Positions 53,743 through 62,340 of a stretch of DNA of 64,000 bases are shown here, piece after piece. Under the pieces are notes generated by a model, which was not told the origin of the DNA, ran no database searches, and saw only the letters and a list, made by a program, of their open reading frames with translations. The stretch comes from Porphyromonadaceae bacterium UBA7042 (GTDB taxonomy: Bacteria > Bacteroidota > Bacteroidia > Bacteroidales > Muribaculaceae): contig DLAR01000102.1 in the NCBI GenBank assembly GCA_002494015.1, forward strand, positions 1-64,000, written 5' to 3'. Made by a program: the position numbers and the translations under genes. Within the stretch, counting starts at the first letter, position 1. The number at the start of each line of letters is the position of its first letter.

Positions 53743-53750
53743 AATTTTGT
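53743..53750 (+). promoter_or_regulatory. TAnnTTTG promoter box for the etf operon
   Basis: TAATTTTG with TTG 20 bases upstream as a partial -33. ATG 53809 lies 58 bases downstream. Confidence 0.6.
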
Positions 53751-53808
53751 CGGATAATGTGAAATTTGGTCTAAACCATAGCAAATTAATAACCCAATCT
53801 ATAATAGT

Positions 53809-54681
53809 ATGAGCCTTAACATCATTGTACTCGCCAAGCAGGTGCCTGACACCCGCAATGTGGGTAAAGATGCGATGAAAGAAGATGGAACAATCAACCG
53901 TGCAGCACTGCCCGCCATCTTCAACCCCGAGGACCTCAATGCACTTGAGCAAGCTCTACATCTTAAAGATGCCAACCCCGGGTCGACTATCACGTTGTTA
54001 ACAATGGGTCTTCCCCGCGCCGCCGAGATTATCCGCGAAGCAATTTATCGCGGCGCCGACTCAGGTATAGTGCTTACTGACCGTGTACTCGGAGGTGCCG
54101 ACACTCTTGCGACATCCTACTCTCTGGCACAGGCTGTGAAAAAATTCGGCAACTATGACATCATCCTCGGCGGCCGTCAGGCAATCGACGGAGACACCGC
54201 TCAGGTCGGCCCCCAGATTGCTGAAAAGCTCGGCATCCCTCAGGTTACCTATGCCGAGGAAATCCTTGACCTGAAAGATGGTTTTGTAACCGTTAAGCGC
54301 CGCCTCGAAAACGGTGTCGAGACAGTGAAGGCCCCCCTTCCCTGCGTCGTTACAGTAAACGGTTCGGCAGCCGACTGCCGTCCCCGCAACGCAATGCGTG
54401 TGCAGAAGTACAAATTTGCCGTTTCTCCCAGCGAAGTCGCCAAGCTGACCGACCGTCAGAAGGAAATTGTCGAGAATCGTCCTTATCTCCAGCTACAGGA
54501 ATGGGGAGCCGCGTTTGTGGATGCCGACCCCGAGCAGATCGGATTTGCCGGTTCACCCACCAAGGTGAAATCAATCGAAAACGTTGTGTTCACAGCCAAG
54601 GAAAGCCGCGTCCTCGATGACGATGATGCCGCTATCGAAGACCTTGTAAAGGAACTTATCGCCAACCACACTATCGGCTAA
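53809..54681 (+). CDS. etfB: Electron transfer flavoprotein beta subunit
   Basis: A 290-residue subunit of ETF, which passes electrons from acyl-CoA dehydrogenases to the membrane. It begins NIIVLAKQVPDTRNVGKDAM and has the adenine-nucleotide-binding ADTLATSYSLAQAVKKF and ILGGRQAIDGDTAQVGPQIA segments typical of EtfB. Together with etfA and the acyl-CoA dehydrogenase it forms an operon. Whether this ETF bifurcates electrons to ferredoxin cannot be judged from sequence by eye. Confidence 0.95.
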   Translation: MSLNIIVLAKQVPDTRNVGKDAMKEDGTINRAALPAIFNPEDLNALEQALHLKDANPGSTITLLTMGLPRAAEIIREAIYRGADSGIVLTDRVLGGADTLATSYSLAQAVKKFGNYDIILGGRQAIDGDTAQVGPQIAEKLGIPQVTYAEEILDLKDGFVTVKRRLENGVETVKAPLPCVVTVNGSAADCRPRNAMRVQKYKFAVSPSEVAKLTDRQKEIVENRPYLQLQEWGAAFVDADPEQIGFAGSPTKVKSIENVVFTAKESRVLDDDDAAIEDLVKELIANHTIG

Positions 54682-54686
54682 TTAAA

Positions 54687-54745
54687 TAATGCACAATGCA
54701 TGACTCTTCAATTGTCAATTATGAATTATGCATTATGAATTAAAG
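54687..54745. repeat. AT-rich repeat with AATTGTCAATT core between etfB and etfA
   Basis: Units of ATGCAT, ATGAATTATG and AATTGTCAATT (54710-54720) make an imperfect palindrome. The core is related to that at 30485-30495. The element sits inside an operon, in the 73-bp gap between etfB and etfA. Confidence 0.6.
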
Positions 54746-54754
54746 GAAACAATT

Positions 54755-55780
54755 ATGGATAAAAATAATTTGATTGTCTATTGCGAATTTGAGGACGGCA
54801 AGGTTGCCGACGTGAGCCTCGAACTGCTCACCAAGGGCCGTCAGCTTGCCTCAAAATTAGGCGTGAAGCTCGAAGCCATCGTTATCGGCGACAACCTTGA
54901 CAAGGTAGAGGAGCAGCTTTTCCCCTACGGTGTTGACCGTGTTTACAAGGTATCTGACAAGCGCCTCTATCCCTATACCACCAATCCCCACGCAGCCGTT
55001 CTCATCAACCTGTTCAAGGAAATCGAGCCGCAGATCTGCCTGATGGGAGCGACGTGCATAGGCCGAGACCTCGGCCCCCGTGTCAGCTCGTGTCTCCACA
55101 GCGGCCTTACCGCCGACTGCACCTCGCTTGAAATCGGCGACCACAAGGATGTCAAGACCGGCAAGGAATACACCGACCTTCTCTATCAGATCCGTCCTGC
55201 TTTCGGCGGAAACATCGTGGCAACCATCGTCAATCCCGAGTGCCGTCCCCAGATGGCTACCGTGCGCGAGGGCGTGATGAAGAAAGAGGTATTCGACGCC
55301 GCCCACAAGGGTGAGGTTGTCGACCTTGACCCGTCAAAATATGTAAGCGACGAGGATTTCGTTGTAGAAATCATCGACCGCCACATCGAGAAGTCGAAAA
55401 TCAACATCAAGAACTCCCCCATCATCGTAGCCGGCGGCTACGGTGTCGGGTCCAAGGAAAACTTCGACCTTCTCTATGACCTCGCCAATACCCTCGGAGC
55501 CGAAGTCGGTGCTTCCCGTGCGGCAGTCGATGCCGGATTTACCGAACACGCGCGCCAGATCGGGCAGACCGGCGTGACCGTGCGTCCCAAGCTCTACATC
55601 GCCTGCGGCATCTCGGGTCAGATCCAGCACATCGCAGGTATGCAGGACAGCTCGATTATCATATCAATCAACAACGACCCCAACGCTCCCATCAACACTA
55701 TCGCCGACTATGTAATCACCGGCAATGTCGAGGATGTTGTGCCCAAGTTGATTAAGTATTACAAGAAGAATTCCAAATAA
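54755..55780 (+). CDS. etfA: Electron transfer flavoprotein alpha subunit
   Basis: A 341-residue ETF alpha subunit that binds FAD. The FAD-binding C-terminal half shows GAEVGASRAAVDAGF, QIGQTGVTVRPKLYIACGIS and QIQHIAGMQDSSIIISIN, all standard. The N-terminal half resembles EtfB in fold. I start at ATG 54755, preceded by AAAGGAAAC, a fair ribosome binding site; the frame upstream to 54728 would run into the repeat. The acyl-CoA dehydrogenase gene follows 2 bp later. Confidence 0.96.
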   Translation: MDKNNLIVYCEFEDGKVADVSLELLTKGRQLASKLGVKLEAIVIGDNLDKVEEQLFPYGVDRVYKVSDKRLYPYTTNPHAAVLINLFKEIEPQICLMGATCIGRDLGPRVSSCLHSGLTADCTSLEIGDHKDVKTGKEYTDLLYQIRPAFGGNIVATIVNPECRPQMATVREGVMKKEVFDAAHKGEVVDLDPSKYVSDEDFVVEIIDRHIEKSKINIKNSPIIVAGGYGVGSKENFDLLYDLANTLGAEVGASRAAVDAGFTEHARQIGQTGVTVRPKLYIACGISGQIQHIAGMQDSSIIISINNDPNAPINTIADYVITGNVEDVVPKLIKYYKKNSK

Positions 55781-55782
55781 AA

Positions 55783-57486
55783 ATGGCTAATTTCTATACT
55801 GACAACCCCGATTTGCGTCACCATCTGACCCATCCGCTGATGGAGAAGATTGTCGCCCTTAAAGAACGCGACTATACCGACGCTGAAAAATATGACTACG
55901 CTCCTCTGGACTATGCCGACGCTCAGGACAGCTATGACAAGGTTCTCGAAATTGTCGGTGAAATCTGCGGTGACATTATCGCCCCCAATGCCGAGGATGT
56001 CGACCACCAAGGCCCCCGTGTCGAGAACGGCCGCGTAATCTACGCCGACAAGACACAGGAAAACCTCGATGCCTGCCGCAAGGCCGGCCTCATGGGCATG
56101 GCGATGCCCCGCCGTTACGGCGGTCTCAACTTCCCCATCACCCCTTATATCATGGCAGCCGACATCGTCAGCCGCGCCGATACAGGGTTTGAAAACCTGT
56201 GGGGACTTCAGGACTGCGCCGAGACCATCTACGAGTTTGCCAACGAGGAACAGAAACAGAAATTCATCCCCCGCGTGTGTCAGGGCGAAACCATGTCGAT
56301 GGACCTCACCGAACCCGATGCCGGTTCTGACCTTCAGAGCGTGATGCTCAAGGCGACCGAGCAACCCGACGGCACTTGGCTGCTCAACGGCGTGAAACGC
56401 TTTATCACCAACGGAGACAGCGACATCCACCTCGTTCTCGCCCGCTCCGAGGCCGGAACCAAGGACGGGCGCGGCCTCTCGATGTTCATCTATGACAAGC
56501 GCGACGGCGGTGTCAACGTGCGCCGCATCGAGAACAAGATGGGTATCAAGGGTTCTCCCACTTGCGAGCTTACCTACAAGAACGCCAAGGCAGTCCTCTG
56601 CGGCAACCGCCGTATGGGCCTCATCAAGTATGTCATGGCCCTCATGAACGGTGCCCGTCTCGGTATCGCCGCCCAGAGTGTCGGTGTCAGCGAGCTCGCC
56701 TACCGCGAGGCACTGGCCTATGCCCGCGACCGCAAGCAGTTTGGCAAAGCCATCATCGAGTTCCCCGCTGTCTATGAAATGCTGTCGGTAATGAAGGCCA
56801 AGCTCGACGCGTCACGCTCGCTCCTTTACGCCTGCGCCCGCTATGTCGACATCTACAAGATTTATGACGACATCGCCAAGGAACGCTCGCTGACTCCCGA
56901 AGAACGCAAGGAGTCCAAATATTACAGCCGTCTCGCCGACGCGCTCACTCCCCTTGCCAAGGGTCTCGGCAGCGAATACTGCAATCAGAATGCCTATGAC
57001 TGCATTCAGATTCACGGCGGCTCGGGTTTCATGAAAGATTATGCCTGCGAACGTCTCTATCGCGATGCCCGCATCACGTCAATCTACGAAGGCACTACCC
57101 AGCTTCAGGTTGTGGCTGCAATCCGCCACGTCACCACCGGCACCTATCTCTCGCTAATCCGCGAGTATGAGGCCGAGGCTGTAAAGCCGGAACTTCAGTC
57201 ACTCAAAGACCGCCTCATCGCTATGACCGCCGTCTATGCCGAGGCTGTAGACAAAGTCGGCTCGGTCGAGGATACCGCCTACGGCGACTTCATGGCGCGC
57301 CGCCTTGTCGAAATGGCAGGAAACATCATCATGGGCCACTTGCTCGTGCTTGATGCCAACCGCACCGATAGTTTCACACGCTCGGCCGAGGTTTACTGCA
57401 ACATCGCTCAGGCCGAAGTGACCAAGCACAGCGAATTTATCAAAAACTTCGCACCTGCCGAAATCGCCGCTTATAAAGTAGACTAA
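55783..57486 (+). CDS. Acyl-CoA dehydrogenase with C-terminal extension
   Basis: A 567-residue FAD enzyme oxidising an acyl-CoA to the enoyl-CoA, with electrons going to ETF. Landmarks: MSMDLTEPDAGSDLQ, NGVKRFITNGD, ALAYARDRKQFGKAI, CIQIHGGSGFMKDY, and SIYEGTTQLQVVA containing the expected catalytic Glu. Short-chain members are about 380 residues; here about 120 extra residues follow the standard domain, as in AcdB/FadE-like forms. It lies 2 bp after etfA and so is co-expressed with its electron acceptor. Substrate chain length is unknown. Confidence 0.93.
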   Translation: MANFYTDNPDLRHHLTHPLMEKIVALKERDYTDAEKYDYAPLDYADAQDSYDKVLEIVGEICGDIIAPNAEDVDHQGPRVENGRVIYADKTQENLDACRKAGLMGMAMPRRYGGLNFPITPYIMAADIVSRADTGFENLWGLQDCAETIYEFANEEQKQKFIPRVCQGETMSMDLTEPDAGSDLQSVMLKATEQPDGTWLLNGVKRFITNGDSDIHLVLARSEAGTKDGRGLSMFIYDKRDGGVNVRRIENKMGIKGSPTCELTYKNAKAVLCGNRRMGLIKYVMALMNGARLGIAAQSVGVSELAYREALAYARDRKQFGKAIIEFPAVYEMLSVMKAKLDASRSLLYACARYVDIYKIYDDIAKERSLTPEERKESKYYSRLADALTPLAKGLGSEYCNQNAYDCIQIHGGSGFMKDYACERLYRDARITSIYEGTTQLQVVAAIRHVTTGTYLSLIREYEAEAVKPELQSLKDRLIAMTAVYAEAVDKVGSVEDTAYGDFMARRLVEMAGNIIMGHLLVLDANRTDSFTRSAEVYCNIAQAEVTKHSEFIKNFAPAEIAAYKVD

Positions 57487-57509
57487 CCCTATTCTTTATA
57501 ACGAGAAAA

Positions 57510-57545
57510 GAAACAGAAGGACAGTATTTTCTGCCCTTCTGTTTC
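57510..57545 (+). terminator. Hairpin after the acyl-CoA dehydrogenase gene
   Basis: GAAACAGAAGG (57510-57520) pairs with CCTTCTGTTTC (57535-57545), with an inner CAG/CTG stem. There is no long T-run. Confidence 0.6.
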
Positions 57546-57559
57546 CGTTCTATAATGTT

Positions 57560-57723
57560 AGAGTATGTTTACTTTTAACTTTATGAAATCTTTATAGCCT
57601 TTTTCGGCCCGGTTTAAGCTTTTGTTCAGTCATTATGGAACCCCATAACTCTTTCTCAAAATCTAAAAACGGACTCGAAAAATTTCTCTAAATCTTAACA
57701 TAAGTCAAAAGTAAACATACTCT
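57560..57723. repeat. Short element bounded by 17-bp inverted repeats
   Basis: AGAGTATGTTTACTTTT (57560-57576) recurs as its exact reverse complement at 57707-57723, and pairing continues for 4 of the next 5 bases. The 164-bp unit has no ORF. It resembles a small non-autonomous element, but I see no clear target-site duplication. Confidence 0.5.
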
Positions 57724-57731
57724 TAGAAATT

Positions 57732-58886
57732 ATGGACTTCAACAAGTTGAGACTGAAATATGCCGGTGATGCCGGGAAGATGGACGAGATTCTTCAGGCC
57801 GAGTGCCGCCACAAGACCGCCCGAAAACTCGCCGACACGCTGGCCTGCGAGGGGTTCCGGTTCCCGTCTCTTTCCGTTGCCGAGATGGCGACTTCCGATG
57901 TGGTGGCCCACGAGCACTGCCGCCTTGTTTCACCGGGCGACCGTGTCATTGACATGACAAGCGGCCTCGGTATCGACACCTTTGCGTTTGCCCGCTCGGG
58001 GTGTGACGTTACCGCCGTGGAACTCGACCCGGTCACGGCCCGCGAGATTATCCACAACGCGGCGGTGCTCGGGCTTGACAATGTCAGCATCATCAACGAT
58101 GACAGCGTCAGATGGCTGAGGGAAAATCCCGGCGAGAGTTTCGATGTGATCTTTATCGACCCTGCGCGACGCGACAACCGGGGACGCCACTTTGCCCTCG
58201 CCGACTGCGTGCCCGACGTGACATCGTGTCTTGACCTGCTCCTTTCCCGCTGCCGCCGACTCGTCATCAAGTCGTCTCCGATGCTCGACATCGCCGCCGT
58301 GCGCCGCGAGTTGCCGCGCGCCCAGTCCACACTCCTGATAGGGACACGCGGCGAGTGCAAGGAACTTGTCACCGTCATCCCGGGTGACGGCTCGATAACA
58401 TGCATCACTATGCTCGGCGACAACCGGCGCAACGAGTTCAAGTTTGATCCCGCCGATGAAACTGCCGCCATTGCCACATTCGGTCTCCCGGCTGCGGGGG
58501 GATTCCTTTACGAGCCATACCCGGCTGTCATGAAAAGCGGTGCCGTCAAGCTGCTTTCCACACGTTTCGGAGTAGCCAAGCTGCATGTCAACACTCATCT
58601 TTACTACTCGCCCGTGCCTGTACATGACTTTCCGGGAGATGAATTTGTCATCGAGGGAATCGTTCCGTTTGACAAAAAAGGGATAAAAAGCATTACAGCA
58701 CGCTATCCTGTTATCAACGTGGCCACACGCAACTTTCCTCTCCCGGCCCCCGACCTTGCCCGACGGCTGAAAACAAAAGACGGCGGAGACCGAAAGCTTT
58801 TCGGCTCCACCGTCAATAACAGTGAGAGAGTAATGATTATTTCTCGAACATCCGCGCCATCGAGCGGCGGTCTTCGCGCTCTTTGA
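57732..58886 (+). CDS. Class I SAM-dependent methyltransferase with THUMP-like domain
   Basis: A 384-residue putative RNA methyltransferase. The SAM-binding motif I is [19 protein letters not shown], with VELDPVT at motif II. The motif IV region is [25 protein letters not shown], an unusual D-P-A-R form known in THUMP_like methyltransferases. An N-terminal helical part (to about 70) and a C-terminal THUMP-like part (about 270-380) complete the family layout. The target is unknown. Its last 50 bp overlap the 3' end of smpB on the other strand. Confidence 0.82.
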   Translation: MDFNKLRLKYAGDAGKMDEILQAECRHKTARKLADTLACEGFRFPSLSVAEMATSDVVAHEHCRLVSPGDRVIDMTSGLGIDTFAFARSGCDVTAVELDPVTAREIIHNAAVLGLDNVSIINDDSVRWLRENPGESFDVIFIDPARRDNRGRHFALADCVPDVTSCLDLLLSRCRRLVIKSSPMLDIAAVRRELPRAQSTLLIGTRGECKELVTVIPGDGSITCITMLGDNRRNEFKFDPADETAAIATFGLPAAGGFLYEPYPAVMKSGAVKLLSTRFGVAKLHVNTHLYYSPVPVHDFPGDEFVIEGIVPFDKKGIKSITARYPVINVATRNFPLPAPDLARRLKTKDGGDRKLFGSTVNNSERVMIISRTSAPSSGGLRAL

Positions 58887-59289
58887 TGGATTGACGCTTG
58901 TCATATTCCTTCTTGCCGCGCCCGACACCGATAACCAGCTTGGCAAGTCCGCGGTCATTGATAAACAGGCGCATGGGTATAATGGTGAACCCTGTCTCCT
59001 TTCCCGACTTTTCAATCTTGGCAATCTCCTTTTTGTTGAGCAGCAGCTTGCGGTCGCGACGGGTGTTGTGATTGTTGTAGGTGCCGTAGAAATACTCGGC
59101 GATATACATGTTTTTGACCCAGACCTCGCCGTTGTTCACATAGCAGAAAGTGTCGACAAGGCTTGCCTTACCCTGCCGCAGGGCCTTTATCTCGGTGCCG
59201 GTCAGCACAATCCCGGCGGTAAACGTATCGCCTATCGCGAAGTCAAACGTTGCACGTCTGTTCTTTATATTGACATCTTTTATATTCAT
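58837..59289 (-). CDS. smpB: SsrA-binding protein SmpB
   Basis: A 150-residue protein that binds tmRNA and brings it to stalled ribosomes for trans-translation. The beta-barrel opens [20 protein letters not shown] and [20 protein letters not shown]; the tail [18 protein letters not shown] region is basic, as it must be to enter the mRNA channel. The length is normal. Its 3' end overlaps the methyltransferase gene tail to tail. The Yip1 gene ends 3 bp upstream, so they are co-transcribed. Confidence 0.96.
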   Translation of the reverse strand: MNIKDVNIKNRRATFDFAIGDTFTAGIVLTGTEIKALRQGKASLVDTFCYVNNGEVWVKNMYIAEYFYGTYNNHNTRRDRKLLLNKKEIAKIEKSGKETGFTIIPMRLFINDRGLAKLVIGVGRGKKEYDKRQSIKEREDRRSMARMFEK

Positions 59290-59292
59290 TTT

Positions 59293-59844
59293 TCAAGAGG
59301 GTAATAAGAGGGAAAATAAAAATAACAAAATATAAGGCGGGATGATTATGCCCGGAATCGCGATGAGCATGAACTCCCCTTCCTTACCGGGCACGACACC
59401 CATGTAAGCGGTTCCTTTCCACATGATTATAGCCACATATATGGGAAGAAAAAACAGCACTACGGTAGTCACCGGCAGGCAGTTGACGAGAATCGAAATG
59501 AACGACAGCAACCCGAGGCTGTAAAGAACAAACGTCTTGTTGCGCTTTTCGTTCACCTTTCCGCCGACACTTGACGAGATGAACAGCGACAACACAAATG
59601 TTCCTATAAAATAGGACACGAAAAACATCATGAACTCAACAATTCCTTTAAGGAACTGCCCGATAAACGTGCTGTCGCTCTTGTAAAGCATCTCGAAAAA
59701 CACACTGAGCCCGACCACGGCAATCAGCGGGTAAAACCCGCGCGCGGCAAGAGAATCGGGATTGTCATTGCCCTTGGCAATGTCTTCCCAGCCGTTTCCG
59801 GGCGACAAAATCAATTGGAAAAGGTTCTGTATATAGCGTTTCAT
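59293..59844 (-). CDS. Yip1-family membrane protein
   Basis: A 183-residue integral membrane protein with about five hydrophobic segments (MFFVSYFIGTFVLSLFIS, PGIIIPPYILLFLFSLLL among them). It fits the bacterial Yip1/DUF1282-like group, whose role is unknown. I start at ATG 59844 (MKRYIQNLFQLILSP); ATG 59853 would add three residues. It precedes smpB by 3 bp. Confidence 0.8.
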   Translation of the reverse strand: MKRYIQNLFQLILSPGNGWEDIAKGNDNPDSLAARGFYPLIAVVGLSVFFEMLYKSDSTFIGQFLKGIVEFMMFFVSYFIGTFVLSLFISSSVGGKVNEKRNKTFVLYSLGLLSFISILVNCLPVTTVVLFFLPIYVAIIMWKGTAYMGVVPGKEGEFMLIAIPGIIIPPYILLFLFSLLLPS

Positions 59845-59866
59845 CGGCTGCATTTCTTAGGAAGTA

Positions 59867-59874
59867 CAAAATTA
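59867..59874 (-). promoter_or_regulatory. TAnnTTTG promoter box for the Yip1-smpB genes
   Basis: Minus strand TAATTTTG, 22 bases before ATG 59844. Confidence 0.55.
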
Positions 59875-59947
59875 GTTTAAATCAGCGAAATAAAGAAACA
59901 ATAAAAATAAAAACACGTCAAATCTTGGTTTATCGCCCGGAATTGAC

Positions 59948-59955
59948 TACTTTTG
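59948..59955 (+). promoter_or_regulatory. TAnnTTTG promoter box for the DUF3127 gene
   Basis: TACTTTTG, 17 bases before ATG 59973. It is divergent from the Yip1 promoter. Confidence 0.6.
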
Positions 59956-59972
59956 TACAAAATAACGTAAAA

Positions 59973-60407
59973 ATGGAAATTACCGGAAAAATAATTGTTG
60001 CCCTCCCCGAAGTGGGCGGCACTTCCCGTGCAGGCAACGCATGGAAAAAGCGTGAATATGTCCTTGAGACACTTGAAACATATCCTAAAAAGGTGGCATT
60101 CAACTTCTTTGGCGAGCGTGTCGACCAGTTCCCCCTCAACGTAGGCGACATGGTCACAGTCAGCTTTGACATCGACAGCCGCGAGTTTAACGGACGCTGG
60201 TATGTCGACATCCGCGCGTGGAAAGCTGTTCCCGCCGGAAGCGAAGGCGCTGCTGCTGCCGCTCCCGCTATGGCCGGTGCTCCCGCCGCCCCCGCCTATG
60301 GTCCCGCGCCCCAGATGCCCCAAGGTTATGCACAGGCGCCCGGCGCAGTGCCCCCTCCCCCTGCCGTTGACCTCGGTTCGAGCGACAACGACGACCTCCC
60401 CTTCTGA
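59973..60407 (+). CDS. DUF3127 OB-fold protein with SSB-like acidic tip
   Basis: A 144-residue protein. Residues 1-85 match DUF3127, a Bacteroidetes family with an OB-like fold (EITGKIIVALPEVGG, YVLETLETYPKKVAFNFFGE). About 90-130 is a linker rich in Ala, Pro and Gly. The last residues DNDDLPF match the acidic tip of single-stranded DNA binding proteins, which recruits repair and replication partners. This suggests a role around single-stranded DNA (inference). ATG 59973 is chosen because the longer frame from 59925 covers the promoter box. Confidence 0.88.
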   Translation: MEITGKIIVALPEVGGTSRAGNAWKKREYVLETLETYPKKVAFNFFGERVDQFPLNVGDMVTVSFDIDSREFNGRWYVDIRAWKAVPAGSEGAAAAAPAMAGAPAAPAYGPAPQMPQGYAQAPGAVPPPPAVDLGSSDNDDLPF

Positions 60408-60426
60408 CAATCAATTCACAACCAAT

Positions 60427-60469
60427 AAAACGGGTCGCGACCTAAAATGGTCGCGACCCGTTTTGTTTC
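60427..60469 (+). terminator. Rho-independent terminator after the DUF3127 gene
   Basis: A perfect 16-bp stem (60427-60442 with 60449-60464) has the loop TAAAAT and ends in a T-rich run. Confidence 0.92.
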
Positions 60470-60577
60470 TGACATGCCGGGAGCATCAGACTTTTTTCTT
60501 TGCAACGCCATATCCGCAGACAACAGCGGTGATCCACAAAAGGTACAAAAATCTCTATCAGGCTTAATTTTTGTTAA

Positions 60578-60615
60578 AACTAAAAAGATTAGTTGCGTAA
60601 CTAAATATTTTAGTT
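60578..60615. promoter_or_regulatory. Nested dyad operator for the BlaI-type regulator
   Basis: Outer arms AACTAAAA (60578-60585) and TTTTAGTT (60608-60615) enclose an inner palindrome TTAGTT-GCGT-AACTAA (60589-60604). The half-site AACTAA recurs four times in 38 bases right in front of the -7 box, as expected for auto-repression by the first gene. Confidence 0.7.
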
Positions 60616-60623
60616 TAGATTTG
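60616..60623 (+). promoter_or_regulatory. TAnnTTTG promoter box for the BlaI-M56 operon
   Basis: TAGATTTG directly adjoins the operator dyad, 22 bases before ATG 60646. Confidence 0.65.
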
Positions 60624-60645
60624 CGGTATATAAAAAATCACCGTC

Positions 60646-61026
60646 ATGAAAAAGCGACTTACCGAAAAAGAGGAGGAACTGATGCAGTTCTTTTGGGACA
60701 ATGGGCCTCTCTTTGTCCGCGAGATTGTCGGGATGTATCCCGAGCCGCGTCCACATTTCAACACTGTGTCGACATTTGTGAGGATGCTTGAAGGGAAGGG
60801 ATTCGTCGGGCACGAGACCGTCGGCAATTCCAACCGCTATCACGCGGTCGTAAGCCGCGAGGATTACAGCGGCATGACCCTGCGCGGGGTCGTCGACCGT
60901 TATTTCGGGTCATCACTCACCGGCGTGGTCAGCACTCTTTTCAAGCAAGAGAAACTTAGCGACGAGGAGGTGACCGACCTTATCAGCCGCGTTCTTGCCG
61001 CGCGAAATAAAAACGAAAACAAATAA
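60646..61026 (+). CDS. BlaI/MecI/CopY family transcriptional repressor
   Basis: A 126-residue winged-helix repressor. The helix-turn-helix region is KEEELMQFFWDNGPLFVREI with FNTVSTFVRMLEGKGFVGHE as recognition helix and wing. The C-terminal dimerisation helix spans about residues 95-125. In Gram-positive bacteria BlaI controls beta-lactamase genes and is cut after the partner protease senses the drug. Here there is no beta-lactamase gene next to it, so the signal may differ. The palindromes in front of it are the probable target. Confidence 0.92.
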   Translation: MKKRLTEKEEELMQFFWDNGPLFVREIVGMYPEPRPHFNTVSTFVRMLEGKGFVGHETVGNSNRYHAVVSREDYSGMTLRGVVDRYFGSSLTGVVSTLFKQEKLSDEEVTDLISRVLAARNKNENK

Positions 61027-61038
61027 AATCTCTCTGTC

Positions 61039-62340
61039 ATGCTTATTTTTTCCATCTCTCTGACCGTGGCATTGTCGATACTCGCCATCGCCTACCATCT
61101 CGTTCTTCCCCGCGCAAAACAACCGGGGTTCAACCGCGCCATAATACTTGTTATCTATATAGCTGCTCTTTTCGCAATACCTGCGACAGTATTATTCAGC
61201 CATAATCCGAGTCAGGCAGGCGACGTAAATGCGGCAATCGAGGCAGGAGTCCCCGTGATGACCTTTGCCCCCGATTATGCCAATCATGTTTTAGACGATG
61301 CTGTCAAATGGATTGCATGGATTTACCGGGGCGGCGTCGTGGCCATGACGTTGCGGCTGTTTATATCGCTCTGTGGTATCATGTATCTCGCCGCCACGGG
61401 GCGAGATGAAAAGCGGGGCGGGTTCACGGTCATTTATCACGACCGCGATAACATGGTGCCGTTCAGCTGGGGACGGTGGGTATTCGTTCCCGCGACTACC
61501 GTTCCCGACGAGATTGAGACTATCCTCGCCCACGAGTGCGCCCACTTGTCCCACCGCCACTGGGTTGACCTGATTCTTGCCGAGGTTGTGACCATTATCG
61601 ACTGGTACAATCCCGTGGCATGGATGTTGCGGCAAGACCTGCTCGACCAGCATGAATATCAAGCCGATGCCGAGGTGATCGCCACCGGCGCGGATGCAAC
61701 GGAATATCAATTGTTTTTAATAAAAAAGACTGTCGGCAACAGGTTCCACGCTCTCGCCAACAGTCTGAATCACAGTTCACTTAACAAACGTATAACTATG
61801 ATGTTATCAAAGAAACCGGGCCGTGGCGCACAGGTGCGCGCACTGGCCATCGTGCCCGCAGCGGCACTCGCAGTCTTCTGTCTTTCAACCCCGCTCATGG
61901 CATCTCTCAACAGTACATTCTCAACCGCCGAGGCCGTGACCGAGGTTTCGGGAAACAAAGTTAGTGAAAATTTGCCAAAACAGCAGACCGGCTCAGATGA
62001 GATTTATGATGTCGTAGACCAAGCTCCGGAATTTCCGGGTGGATATGCGGAATTATACAAGTGTCTCGCCAGTACTGTCGTTTACCCCGAATCGGCCATG
62101 AAAGAAGGGAAACAGGGCAACGTAGTCGTGAAATTTGTTGTCGACAAAAACGGGATAATACAAGACCCGACTATTTTACGCAGCGTCGACCCGGCTCTTG
62201 ATGCCGAAGCACTGCGCGCTGTCAAGTCGATAGACGTAAAATTCATCCCGGGAAAGATGGACGGGAAAGCCGTGAACGTATATTTCGCGCTGCCAATCTC
62301 GTTTAAACTGGATAGCGGGAAGGAATCCAAGGCAGAATAA
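61039..62340 (+). CDS. M56-family (BlaR1-like) membrane metallopeptidase with TonB C-terminal domain
   Basis: A 433-residue protein. Several N-terminal membrane segments surround a zinc peptidase site HECAHLSHRHW (HExxH), with the downstream Glu in LDQHEYQADAEVIATG as third ligand. Another membrane segment at about 270-290 (ALAIVPAAALAVFCLSTPLM) leads to a periplasmic TonB_C domain (PEFPGGYAELYKCLASTVVYP, NVVVKFVVDKNG). In Bacteroidetes such M56-TonB fusions are common beside BlaI genes. The protease probably inactivates the neighbouring repressor when its sensor part is triggered (inference from BlaR1). It follows blaI by 12 bp. Confidence 0.9.
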   Translation: MLIFSISLTVALSILAIAYHLVLPRAKQPGFNRAIILVIYIAALFAIPATVLFSHNPSQAGDVNAAIEAGVPVMTFAPDYANHVLDDAVKWIAWIYRGGVVAMTLRLFISLCGIMYLAATGRDEKRGGFTVIYHDRDNMVPFSWGRWVFVPATTVPDEIETILAHECAHLSHRHWVDLILAEVVTIIDWYNPVAWMLRQDLLDQHEYQADAEVIATGADATEYQLFLIKKTVGNRFHALANSLNHSSLNKRITMMLSKKPGRGAQVRALAIVPAAALAVFCLSTPLMASLNSTFSTAEAVTEVSGNKVSENLPKQQTGSDEIYDVVDQAPEFPGGYAELYKCLASTVVYPESAMKEGKQGNVVVKFVVDKNGIIQDPTILRSVDPALDAEALRAVKSIDVKFIPGKMDGKAVNVYFALPISFKLDSGKESKAE

